A stretch of DNA of 64,000 nucleotides from Gilvibacter sp. SZ-19 (GTDB lineage: Bacteria > Bacteroidota > Bacteroidia > Flavobacteriales > Flavobacteriaceae), in contig NZ_CP019333.1 of NCBI RefSeq assembly GCF_002163875.1, positions 440,864 to 504,863 on the forward strand, given 5' to 3'. The notes under the pieces are model-generated. The model did not search any database. It saw only the letters and a program-made list of their open reading frames with translations, and was not told where the DNA came from. The stretch's first letter is position 1. Each line of letters starts with the position of its first letter. Of the stretch, positions 37,768 to 46,639 are shown one piece after another. The position numbers and the translations under genes were made by a program.

Positions 37768-38257
37768 GAGCATAACCTAGTGCCTTCAACTCATTGATGG
37801 TATCCATATACAGATCGCGACTCCAAGATTCTGATGCGGCAGAAATATTCTGAATAAGACTTTGTTGCACTGCTACCAACTTCTGTCCGGTAGCAGAATT
37901 GATAAACGTATTCTGATTGGCTCGCTGCTGCTCTGGGGAACTGCTGTAATGTGTATATAGGTTCTGAATATCGGTTTCTTCGAAATAACTACGGTATACA
38001 GAAGCTAGCATATTCACTATACCCGATACAGCTTCGGATTTTTTAGCCTCTAATTTTTCCCACTGCGATGCAGGCACCCCAGAACCTTCGAATTGATTCT
38101 TTATCAGTCCGACCATTTGGTCAAAAGCCGCTTCGTACTGGGTTTGCGTCCCGTTTATTTTAAGATAATTGATGGTCTGTTGTTGTGCAGCATCTGTTTG
38201 GGCATCCGCAGAAAAACAAAACAGTGAAAGTAGCGTTAATAGAAAGAGAGCTCTCAT
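37754..38257 (-). CDS. DUF2059 secreted protein
   Basis: The product has 167 residues: a signal peptide (MRALFLLTLLSLFCFSADAQ) followed by a helical periplasmic domain. VYRSYFEETDIQNLYTHYSS and then NSATGQKLVAVQQSLIQ are the DUF2059 hallmark. The function of the family is unknown. The gene is divergent from the metalloprotease gene, with 185 AT-rich bases between them that must hold both promoters. Confidence 0.86.
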   Translation of the reverse strand: MRALFLLTLLSLFCFSADAQTDAAQQQTINYLKINGTQTQYEAAFDQMVGLIKNQFEGSGVPASQWEKLEAKKSEAVSGIVNMLASVYRSYFEETDIQNLYTHYSSSPEQQRANQNTFINSATGQKLVAVQQSLIQNISAASESWSRDLYMDTINELKALGYAPKQQ

Positions 38258-38442
38258 AAGAATAAAAAAATGCTTTAATTTTGTGCAAAGTACACAATCA
38301 CGCTATGAAATGAGCACAAACAAATTTAATTGCTAAAATGAGTTTAGTTTAAATTAAATTTTTTGTGCGAAAGCAAAGCGGTTGATCGATGCAAATATTT
38401 TTTATTTGATTAATTGACCGTACAAAGAAAAATATTAAATCG

Positions 38443-39231
38443 ATGAATAAATTAAGATACCTCCCCTATTTACTCCTGTTGACCTTTTTTGTCCTTTCAT
38501 CCTGTAAAAGTGACGATTCCTCGGGAGGCGATGATACCGAAGAACCCAATCCCAACGCCGCCAACCTTTTGAGTGTTGGAGATTCGGCTGCCGATCTTTT
38601 GGGAAACACCAATTTTGACGCCATTAATGTGGAGCTGGTCTTTGTAGAGAATTTCAATCCACGTGCCGAAACCATAGATAATTTGCGCATCTTTCTAGAA
38701 GAACGACTCAATAAACCTGGAGGAATCACTTTTACCCAAAGATCCATTGCGCCTATTGGCATGCAGCCTTTTAGTACTGCGGAGATAGCCGAGATAGAAG
38801 ATCAAGTTCGTACGGTATACAACCAGGGCACTACCCTAGGGGTATTTATTTTCTTTACTGATGGAGCCAATATAAACGATACCCAGTTCAGTAAAACCCT
38901 GGGTACAGCTTACAGAAATACTTCCTTGGTGATCTACGAAGAGACCATTCGCGAGTTCAGTGACGAAACTGGAGAGCCAGGACGTGTCGCTTTAGAAAGC
39001 ACTACCCTTAATCACGAGTTTGGTCATTTACTTGGTCTGGTAGATCTGGGAACTCCCTTGGCTTCAGATCACGAAGATCCTATCAATACCCATCACTGCG
39101 TAGTTGAAGACTGCCTGATGTTCTTCCAAACGGAAATTCAAGGAGGAATCTTTAAGATGAAGAACTACAACGCCATTACTCCTTTAGATCCGCTTTGTAT
39201 TGCAGATCTACAGGCCAACGGCGGACTCTAG
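38443..39231 (+). CDS. Zinc metalloprotease-like lipoprotein
   Basis: The product has 262 residues with a lipoprotein signal (LLLLTFFVLSSCKS, Cys at about 21). The motif HEFGHLLGLVDLG at about residues 192-204, followed by SDHED, is a zincin site of the HExxHxxG type; D or H after the motif may supply the third ligand or close the site. The mature part starts with an acidic Ser/Asp/Glu linker. Proteins of this kind in flavobacteria are described as membrane metalloproteases with unknown substrates. Cys-His-rich NTHHCVVEDCLMFF near the end could add a disulfide or metal site. Confidence 0.85.
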   Translation: MNKLRYLPYLLLLTFFVLSSCKSDDSSGGDDTEEPNPNAANLLSVGDSAADLLGNTNFDAINVELVFVENFNPRAETIDNLRIFLEERLNKPGGITFTQRSIAPIGMQPFSTAEIAEIEDQVRTVYNQGTTLGVFIFFTDGANINDTQFSKTLGTAYRNTSLVIYEETIREFSDETGEPGRVALESTTLNHEFGHLLGLVDLGTPLASDHEDPINTHHCVVEDCLMFFQTEIQGGIFKMKNYNAITPLDPLCIADLQANGGL

Positions 39232-39237
39232 GTCATT

Positions 39238-40875
39238 TTATTTTTGCTCGTAAACGAGCTCCCCGTTTATATAGGTACGAACAGCAGTAACATTCGGTAT
39301 ATCTGATTCGGCTATTGTCATAATATCTGCGGATAGCACCGTAAAATCGGCCAATTTACCTACTTCTATACTGCCCTTTTCTTCTTCTTCAAAGTTCGAA
39401 TAAGCGGCCCAAATGGTCATTCCTTTAAGCGCTTCTTCTCTGCTGAGTTTTTGCTCAGGCAAGAACCCACCTTCTGGATATCCTTCCAGATCTTGGCGCG
39501 CTACAGCGGCGTAAAAGGTCAGCATAGGATTCACTTGCTCCACCGGAAAATCGGTTCCTAGAGCAACCAAGCCTGCCTTGTCCAATAAGGTCTTAAAAGA
39601 ATAGGCTCCTTTAATGCGGTCTGGACCAACGCGATCTTCTGCCCAATACATATCACTGGTAGCGTGGGTGGGTTGTACTGAAGGGATAATATTCTTAGAA
39701 AAATAATCGAAGTCTGCCACACTGATCACTTGGGCGTGCTCTACCTTCCAACGGGCATCTGTTTGATCTTTTAGCACTTCTGAATAAGCGCGCAAAACAG
39801 CAATGTTTGCAGAGTCGCCAATAGCGTGGGTGTTCATTTGATATCCTGCCGCATTAATGCGCTTGGCCAAAGCCAGAAGATCTTCTTCTGTGGTGATCAT
39901 GGCCCCGTAATGTCCATCTTGGTCGCTGTAGGGTGCACGTAAGGCAGCTCCTCTAGAACCCAGGGCTCCGTCGCCATAAACTTTTACAGAACGTACATTG
40001 AGTCTATCGGTCTTGAGAATTCCTTTATTTAAAAAGTGATCCAGATTTTCTGGAGCATTAGATACCATGGCGTACAAGCGCAGTTTCAAAGTACCGGCTT
40101 GCTGCAGGGAATCAATAAGTTCGATTGCGGCTCTGTCTAGACCAGCATCGTTTACTGTAGTTAGCCCGTAGGAAAGACAATTCGATTCTGCATCGGTCAG
40201 GGCTTTTACGTAATAGGCAACATCTTTTGCAGGGCGTACGGCATCTACTAATCGCATAGGTGCATCAACTAGGATTCCGCTTGGAGCTCCGTTTTTTAAG
40301 ATGACCTCACCACCTGGCAATTTAGTGCTAGCCGTTACTCCAGCCATTGCTAATGCTTTGGAATTTACCCATAAGGCGTGACCGTCTATTCTGCGCAAGG
40401 CCACCGGAGTATCTGGAAAGGCTGCATCTAATTGCTCTTTGGTTGGAAACTCTTTGACCTCCCAGTCGTTCTGATCCCAGCCACGACCGCTAATGAACTC
40501 GCTTTGGTTTTGCGCTTGAAAGGCCTTCACCCTTGCAATGACATCCTCGGCACTTTTGGTGCCAACCAAGTCTACTTCTTGCATACCAACTCCTAAATTG
40601 AGTAAGTGCGCATGTGCATCTATAAGACCCGGAACTATGGTTTTTCCTTGTGCATTATAGACATTTTCACTTTCGTATTCAGCTGTGATCTCATAGTCCG
40701 AACCGACTCCTAAAATCACCCCTCCTTCACCTACAGCAAAAGCATTGGCGGTTCTGAACTGAGCATCTACCGTGTAGATATTGGCATTGGTAACGATAAG
40801 CTCCGCAGGGATCTTTTCTGTTGCAGTCTTACAAGAGAACAAGCTGCAAAGTAGCAGCAAGGATAAAATTCGCAT
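39238..40875 (-). CDS. YtcJ-like metal-dependent amidohydrolase, lipoprotein
   Basis: I start at the ATG 40875 (MRILSLLLLCSLFSCKTATE), giving 545 residues and a clean lipoprotein signal; the longer frame adds ten residues without value. The metal ligands are visible: HAHLL (first strand), HAIGDSAN and VEHAQVI in the barrel, and LGTDFPVE as the terminal Asp. The composite-domain strands flank the barrel. YtcJ-like enzymes hydrolyse amides or formamides; the substrate is unknown. The anchor implies a role outside the inner membrane. The gene is convergent with the metalloprotease gene, 6 bases apart. Confidence 0.9.
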   Translation of the reverse strand: MRILSLLLLCSLFSCKTATEKIPAELIVTNANIYTVDAQFRTANAFAVGEGGVILGVGSDYEITAEYESENVYNAQGKTIVPGLIDAHAHLLNLGVGMQEVDLVGTKSAEDVIARVKAFQAQNQSEFISGRGWDQNDWEVKEFPTKEQLDAAFPDTPVALRRIDGHALWVNSKALAMAGVTASTKLPGGEVILKNGAPSGILVDAPMRLVDAVRPAKDVAYYVKALTDAESNCLSYGLTTVNDAGLDRAAIELIDSLQQAGTLKLRLYAMVSNAPENLDHFLNKGILKTDRLNVRSVKVYGDGALGSRGAALRAPYSDQDGHYGAMITTEEDLLALAKRINAAGYQMNTHAIGDSANIAVLRAYSEVLKDQTDARWKVEHAQVISVADFDYFSKNIIPSVQPTHATSDMYWAEDRVGPDRIKGAYSFKTLLDKAGLVALGTDFPVEQVNPMLTFYAAVARQDLEGYPEGGFLPEQKLSREEALKGMTIWAAYSNFEEEEKGSIEVGKLADFTVLSADIMTIAESDIPNVTAVRTYINGELVYEQK

Positions 40876-40950
40876 GGTTGGATTTTTTTTATAAAAATAC
40901 AACAATAGACGCGAAATCTACCGCAAGTTCACCGGGTCACCTCCGCAGTA

Positions 40951-42690
40951 CTACCAATTGAATTTATAGGTAGCTCCTGCTAAGAGCTGCAACCCTTGCA
41001 CCGGAAAGTTAAACCACTTCTGGTAGTTGGTTCCCACTAAGTTATTCCCACGCGCAAAGATAGAAACCCGCTCATTGATGCGATAGGTCGCGTAGAGGTT
41101 GGCATCGAAATAATTGTCTAAGGTAACTACCACTGGTAAGGTTGTGGTGAAGGTGTCAGAAAAAACGTCTTGGCGCTCGCCTACAAAGAACAGGCTGGCT
41201 CCAGCAAATAATTTTTCTGAGAATTGAACATCTACAGTAGCAGCAGCGGTAAACTCTGGTAAATTCCAAGGGTTGCTGCCGGTAAGCTCTCCATCATAAC
41301 CGTAGTAGTTTCCACTAACACCAAAAGTGGCTTGCTCGGTTAAAGCAATCTTCAGCTCTCCAAAGAAATTCAAGGTCTGTACATTGTCATAGACCACTTG
41401 GAAGGAGTTGCCAAATTCATAACCTTCAAATCCTTGGCCTGCACCTTTGTACGGATTAGCCAGGAATAATGGTTTATTGTTCTCATTGGAGTAACCTCCG
41501 CGGAAGTTATAACTCAGGTTCCCACCAAACTTTCCCTTAAGACCTAAGTAGGCATCGTAAACCTGATCTGTTGGGGCTATGGTCAAGGTAGGAGACACAA
41601 ATGGATTCTCTTCTTTTAAGTCGTAGTAGGAGTTCTGATTCAGATCTCCCTCTATTCCTCCGTAGGCAATAACGGTATCGTCCAACAAACGATAAGAAGC
41701 TCTAACCCGCGGATACACGAACAGATCCGTATCACTGTTTTCAATATCCTGTCCCATATACACGGCAGCTCCGAGGTATAGTGTTAGATCGTCAGTTAAG
41801 ATCTCTAGAGCTGGGCTTAGACCAAGGTTAAGGAACCCATAATCTATTGGCATATCGTCAAAATAACTGCGTTCAAAACTGCCCGAAACAAAGTCCAGGT
41901 CTACATCAACCAGAAAGCGATAGTCTGTGATGGGTAATTCTATTTGTGGATTCAGAGTCGCGCGGATCTCGTTAGAACCAAATTTATCTGACAAGAAACC
42001 AATGCTCCCACGGCCGGACTTGAAATAAGAATCTTCTAAGGTCAATCCACCGCTTAAAAAAGCACTGAAATAGGTTTGTGTTGGGTCAATACTTTCAATT
42101 AGCTCTTGCGGGAGTGATACAGTTGGATTGACTCCGTACCAATTGTAGAGCTGATGCGTAACATCTAAATTAATGTCGTACCCCAGATCGCGTTGAAAAG
42201 AGGTATAGGACAAAGCCAGATCGGTATCCAGAAAACTGGCATCTAAGGGAATATCTTCTATATCTCCCTGTGCCGAATTGTGCTGCAAGAAAAGGCCAAA
42301 GTTATCAGTACGGCTCAGTTGCCAACTCGAATAGAACTCTGCCAAAGCAGTCGTGTAACTACCCAAGCCTAAGGTCGCATAATTATCATAAAGCGGCGCG
42401 CGTTCTGCTTTTTCTACGCCAACGGCAGTTCCTTTGGCTGGCGTAAAAGTAGAAGCTACTGGTACAGAATAGATCCCGTAGGTTACGTCTTGCTTTTGAC
42501 TGGTTATAGAATCGTTGATCTCTGGGGTTTGTTTTATCTTAAATGCATCTGACAAACTCGGCGTATAGGGCCGCACCACATTGACCACTTCCGTATCTAA
42601 TGTTTGGTCTTCATCGTCTTGTGCAAAGGAAGAAAAACTCCCTAGCAATAATAGCATGCTGAGCGCAATCAGTCTGTTATATAAAGTCAT
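40951..42690 (-). CDS. Outer-membrane beta-barrel protein (TonB-receptor-like barrel without plug)
   Basis: The product has 579 residues with a signal peptide (LIALSMLLLLGSFSSFAQ). The mature protein consists of many alternating aromatic strands, for example LALSYTSFQRDLGYDINLDV and TLNFFGELKIALTEQATFGV. The C-terminus GLQLLAGATYKFNW ends in an aromatic residue, as outer-membrane barrels do. A TonB box and plug domain are not seen; only a short NVVRPYTPSLSDAFKI segment precedes the barrel. It is 21 bases after the TPR gene and surely cotranscribed, which suggests that the two proteins work together in the periplasm and outer membrane. Confidence 0.85.
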   Translation of the reverse strand: MTLYNRLIALSMLLLLGSFSSFAQDDEDQTLDTEVVNVVRPYTPSLSDAFKIKQTPEINDSITSQKQDVTYGIYSVPVASTFTPAKGTAVGVEKAERAPLYDNYATLGLGSYTTALAEFYSSWQLSRTDNFGLFLQHNSAQGDIEDIPLDASFLDTDLALSYTSFQRDLGYDINLDVTHQLYNWYGVNPTVSLPQELIESIDPTQTYFSAFLSGGLTLEDSYFKSGRGSIGFLSDKFGSNEIRATLNPQIELPITDYRFLVDVDLDFVSGSFERSYFDDMPIDYGFLNLGLSPALEILTDDLTLYLGAAVYMGQDIENSDTDLFVYPRVRASYRLLDDTVIAYGGIEGDLNQNSYYDLKEENPFVSPTLTIAPTDQVYDAYLGLKGKFGGNLSYNFRGGYSNENNKPLFLANPYKGAGQGFEGYEFGNSFQVVYDNVQTLNFFGELKIALTEQATFGVSGNYYGYDGELTGSNPWNLPEFTAAATVDVQFSEKLFAGASLFFVGERQDVFSDTFTTTLPVVVTLDNYFDANLYATYRINERVSIFARGNNLVGTNYQKWFNFPVQGLQLLAGATYKFNW

Positions 42691-42711
42691 TCGAATAAGA
42701 TTGATGATGAA

Positions 42712-45700
42712 TTAATTGCTACCTCCGGTCTCTACCGAAGCGTTCGTTTTGGCCTGAGCGGCTTTGATGGTTGCTAACTCCTGTTCTGCCTCGGTAACAA
42801 CTTCCGGAAAGTCAGCAAAATTGCTAATTACACTTTCCAGTATGTAGGTTGCCTGGTAAGCGTCATCTAAGGCAAAGAAATTCTTGGCCATGACCACCAA
42901 GCCTTTAGCGCCGAGCTCTTTATAGCCGGAGTAATCTTTTGCCAGGATTTGTACTGTGGCATTAGAATCAGCATACTCCCCGTCTGTATTTTGGAAGTAG
43001 GCTTTATAGTACAAGGATTCTGCTTTCAAGGCACCAGAAGCGATTTTGTTCACTTCGTTGTAGGCTGCTTTTGCCTTGGCCATATCGCCGGTCTGCCATG
43101 CAGCGCGAGCAATGATGATCTGAGCATCACTTTTTACCTTGGTATCTATCTTGGGGTTGGCCAAAACTTTATCGGCATAGGTCACAGCCTGCTCGTAGCG
43201 CTTTAGTTCATAACTGGACTTCATAATATTGGACTGGGCAAAGATGATGTTCTCCGGAAAATCCGCCACTTGTTCCAACTCTTCTAAAAGTCCTATCGCC
43301 TGAGCGTAGTCTTGCTGCTCCAAATATACCTGAGATAGCCTCGAAAGCGCCTGTTCGGTATATTCACTCCGCGGCTGCTCCACCACATAAGTATAATGAG
43401 GAATGGTCTCTGCATAGGCCTGTTCCCCATAATACAACTGCCCTAAATAAAAATTTGCTTGCAAGGCGTGGCGTCCGCTGGGGAAGTCTTCAACATACTT
43501 TTTAAATCTGCTAATCGCTTGGCGTTTGTTATTTGCCAAGAAAGACTGCTCGGCAGCCTTATATGTAGCATCGTCTAGTTCAGAATCGGCTACCTCAACA
43601 AAATCCAAAGAAGAAACCCAGGCTCCGTATTCGTCTACACGTCCCTGATCAATATAGATCAACTTGGCAGAAGAAACCGCTTGCAAAGCTTCCGGGGTTC
43701 CGGGATAATTGGCCACAACATCTCTAAAGATACTCAAGGCTTCATCGGATCTGTTGTCGTTATCCAGTAAGAGCGCTTTTTTAAGCAGGGCACGTGGAAC
43801 ATAACTGCTTTGCGGAACCTCCTGTACCAACTGATCGTAAGTGCGCATGGCCTCCGGAATATTGTCTATGCTCACATAGGTATTCCCCAATTCGTAAAGT
43901 GCATCGTCTTTGTAGGCAGAGCGTGGATATTTACTAGCAAAGTTCTTTAAGCCTTCTATTTTCTGCGGATTTCTATCTACAAAACCGTAGGATATTGCCT
44001 TTTGAAACTCGGCATAGTCTGTCGAGGGAACCCCGCCTTCAATAGCCATATTGTAGTGTTCCATAGCCGGCCAGTATTTGCTGGTCACAAAATAACTATC
44101 TCCCAACCGCAAAAGGGCATCATTCTTTAGGTCGAGGTTTGAAGAAGTCACAGAAAAACTCGTAAAATCAGTAATGGCCTCGTTGTACTCTTTGAGTTTG
44201 AAATGCACATAGGCTTTGTGATATTTAAAATCCTGCCATTCGGGAATATTGGAACTTCCGCCGAGTTGTGCAAATTGTCTATAACCAACAAGCGCTTCTG
44301 CATAATTGCTGAGTTCGTAATCACATTGCGCCTTCCAATAGGTGGCCCTAGCGGTAAAGCTCGGGTCTAATTTGTGGATCAAAGATTTATCTAAATATTC
44401 TTCGGCGCTTGCGTATTCACTGTCCAAGATCAGTTCCACGGCGCGATAAAAAGCCACTTTCTGATAAGCCGCCTTACTGGCTGCGTCATTTTCGCGCTCC
44501 AATAAATTCAAGGCTTCCTCGTAGTTCTTAGAAGTGATATAAGAGTCAATAAGTAAGGCTTGCAATTCTGCATTGGCTTCAGACTCCGGATAGGTGTCCA
44601 TATAACTGGCCAATACCTGTGGCACACTGGTGTAGGGATTCCCGATCTCGTAACTCAGCTTGGCGTAGTTGAGCCAAGCATCCTGTCTTATCTCCGCAGA
44701 AAAATCCATCTCCGAAGCATTTTTAAACGCATTTAAAGCCTCTTGTTTCTTGTCTAATTTGAGGTAAGATTCTGCCAAATGGTAAAAAGCGTTTTGCGCA
44801 ACCGAGTTACGCCCGTCCACTATCTTATTGAACTCTGCAATTGCCTCGGCATATTGTCCTTGTTTGTAATACGCATAGCCCAATTGGTAATAATCGGTAT
44901 TGTTCCATTTGCCTCTGCGGCCTTTGAATTCCTTTAGATACGGAATGGCCGCTGCATATTTTTCAAGGTTGAAATAACTCTCTCCAATGATCTTGGCAAG
45001 CTCGGAGCGTTCTCTTGGTGCTGCGGAGTCGTACTGCTCCAAACCGAGGTCTATGGCCTTTTGAAAATTCCCGAGCTTGAAGTTCATATCGGCCTGATAG
45101 TAAGACAGCTCTTCGTTATAGGCCGGGTTGTCCCCTACTTGGTCAAAATAATCGTTGGCCTCCTCATAGGAATCATTCTCATAGGCGATGAAGCCTAAGT
45201 AATATTTGGCCTGAGAACCGTAGTTCTTAGAGTCGGCTACACGGTTGAGATAGGTCTTGGCCTCCTCCCAGTTCTTGCTTTTAAAATAGGCGTATCCGTT
45301 GTTGAAATAGAAACGTTCCAGATCGGCGCGGTTAAGACGACTGTCGTCTACCTTGTCATACCACTTGCGCGCATAAGAATATTTGCCGTTCTCAAAATAA
45401 TATTCGGCCACATCTATATAGGCAGAATTTCTGCGGACACTGGTTGGGTAATCGGCCACAAAGGCCTCCATCATAGCATCTGCGCCTTGCTGGTTGAGAC
45501 GTACCGCGCAGTTGGCTGCAAAATAGGCGCACTCGCCTTTAAGGCCTTCGTCTTCGGCCTCGCGACCAATACGTTGAAATAATGGCTGAGCAGCCAAATA
45601 CTGGCCTGCATTATAGAGTGCTACGGCTTTTTTAAAGGTGACATCGTCACTGGTATAGACTGCAGATTGCTGAGCAAAGCTACCTAAACTCAGCATAAAG

Positions 45701-45732
45701 AATAGGAAAAATACGGTGAGGTATCTGTTCAT
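42712..45732 (-). CDS. Large periplasmic tetratricopeptide-repeat protein
   Basis: The product has 1006 residues, starting with a signal peptide (LTVFFLFFMLSLGSFAQ) and continuing as TPR-type helical repeats almost to the end. Examples are AVALYNAGQYLAAQPLFQRI near residue 31 and YYQLGYAYYKQGQYAEAIAE in the first third. I estimate well over twenty repeats of about 34-38 residues. It has no enzymatic motif, so a scaffold role is likely. Its partner is the barrel gene directly downstream. It is divergent from ftsE; the 222-base gap carries an imperfect hairpin (45836-45856). Confidence 0.87.
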   Translation of the reverse strand: MNRYLTVFFLFFMLSLGSFAQQSAVYTSDDVTFKKAVALYNAGQYLAAQPLFQRIGREAEDEGLKGECAYFAANCAVRLNQQGADAMMEAFVADYPTSVRRNSAYIDVAEYYFENGKYSYARKWYDKVDDSRLNRADLERFYFNNGYAYFKSKNWEEAKTYLNRVADSKNYGSQAKYYLGFIAYENDSYEEANDYFDQVGDNPAYNEELSYYQADMNFKLGNFQKAIDLGLEQYDSAAPRERSELAKIIGESYFNLEKYAAAIPYLKEFKGRRGKWNNTDYYQLGYAYYKQGQYAEAIAEFNKIVDGRNSVAQNAFYHLAESYLKLDKKQEALNAFKNASEMDFSAEIRQDAWLNYAKLSYEIGNPYTSVPQVLASYMDTYPESEANAELQALLIDSYITSKNYEEALNLLERENDAASKAAYQKVAFYRAVELILDSEYASAEEYLDKSLIHKLDPSFTARATYWKAQCDYELSNYAEALVGYRQFAQLGGSSNIPEWQDFKYHKAYVHFKLKEYNEAITDFTSFSVTSSNLDLKNDALLRLGDSYFVTSKYWPAMEHYNMAIEGGVPSTDYAEFQKAISYGFVDRNPQKIEGLKNFASKYPRSAYKDDALYELGNTYVSIDNIPEAMRTYDQLVQEVPQSSYVPRALLKKALLLDNDNRSDEALSIFRDVVANYPGTPEALQAVSSAKLIYIDQGRVDEYGAWVSSLDFVEVADSELDDATYKAAEQSFLANNKRQAISRFKKYVEDFPSGRHALQANFYLGQLYYGEQAYAETIPHYTYVVEQPRSEYTEQALSRLSQVYLEQQDYAQAIGLLEELEQVADFPENIIFAQSNIMKSSYELKRYEQAVTYADKVLANPKIDTKVKSDAQIIIARAAWQTGDMAKAKAAYNEVNKIASGALKAESLYYKAYFQNTDGEYADSNATVQILAKDYSGYKELGAKGLVVMAKNFFALDDAYQATYILESVISNFADFPEVVTEAEQELATIKAAQAKTNASVETGGSN

Positions 45733-45954
45733 GATTTTGGGTTAAAACGCCGATAAAGATAGCGTGATACTTATCCTAATAACGTCCCGATTCGCGCTAA
45801 ATTATAAAGGGGTTATAAACATTATTGCAATTCGAGCGTTGTTTACTAACAAACGCCTTGTTGGTGACTTTGTTACAAAAAACTAAGTCGCCTGGCAAAG
45901 ACCTTAGCACAAAAAGAGTATTTTCGTAACAGACGCTAAAACCCGAACCCTTTT

Positions 45955-46638
45955 ATGTCAGAAGCCGTTGTAAAACTTTCTAAAGCTGCCATTTTTCAGA
46001 ATCAGAATCTCATTCTAAAAGATGTGGATCTTACTGTGAACAAGGGAGAATTTGTTTACCTAATTGGAAAGACAGGCTCCGGGAAAAGTAGTTTTATGAA
46101 AACCCTTTACGGAGACCTGCCGCTAAAACAAGGAGAAGGTTTTGTAGCAGACTACGACCTAAGCACTTTAAAGGAAAAGGACATTCCGTTCTTACGCCGA
46201 AAATTGGGCGTGGTTTTTCAAGACTTTAAACTGCTAAATGACAGAACGGTCAAGGAGAATTTACTGTTTGTCCTTAAGGCGACAGGTTGGAAAGAGAAAC
46301 CTAAAATGGATCAGCGCATAGAAGCAGTGCTCTCTAAAGTAGGCATGGAAACCAAGGCTTTCAAGTATCCCTATGAGCTGTCTGGCGGAGAACAACAACG
46401 CATCGCCATAGCGCGCGCCTTGCTCAACGAGCCAGAGATCATTTTGGCAGACGAACCTACCGGAAACCTAGACCCGCAAACCTCTGTAGAGGTCATGGAA
46501 GTATTGCAAGAGATCAACAAGAACGGGAATACCATCTTAATGGCCACCCACGATTACGCCTTGATCTTGAAATACCCTTCTAAAACCCTCAAGTGTGACG
46601 AGCAACAGATCTTTGAGGTGGTACAAAAGACCGTATAG
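45955..46638 (+). CDS. ftsE: Cell division ATP-binding protein FtsE
   Basis: The 227-residue ABC ATPase acts with FtsX in controlling peptidoglycan hydrolysis at division. Walker A is GKTGSGKSS (about 37-45), the signature is LSGGEQQRIAIARAL, Walker B is EIILADEPTG, and the switch His is in MATHDYAL. The sequence VFQDFKLLNDRTVKENLLFV is typical of FtsE rather than LolD. No ftsX follows; the next gene starts 1 base after the stop and encodes a glycosyltransferase-like membrane protein. The partner is presumably elsewhere on the chromosome. Confidence 0.88.
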   Translation: MSEAVVKLSKAAIFQNQNLILKDVDLTVNKGEFVYLIGKTGSGKSSFMKTLYGDLPLKQGEGFVADYDLSTLKEKDIPFLRRKLGVVFQDFKLLNDRTVKENLLFVLKATGWKEKPKMDQRIEAVLSKVGMETKAFKYPYELSGGEQQRIAIARALLNEPEIILADEPTGNLDPQTSVEVMEVLQEINKNGNTILMATHDYALILKYPSKTLKCDEQQIFEVVQKTV

Positions 46639-46639
46639 C

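Noticed and set aside
45836-45856. Operator in the TPR/ftsE gap
   Set aside because: The inverted repeat is imperfect with a bulge and stands alone; too weak to call.
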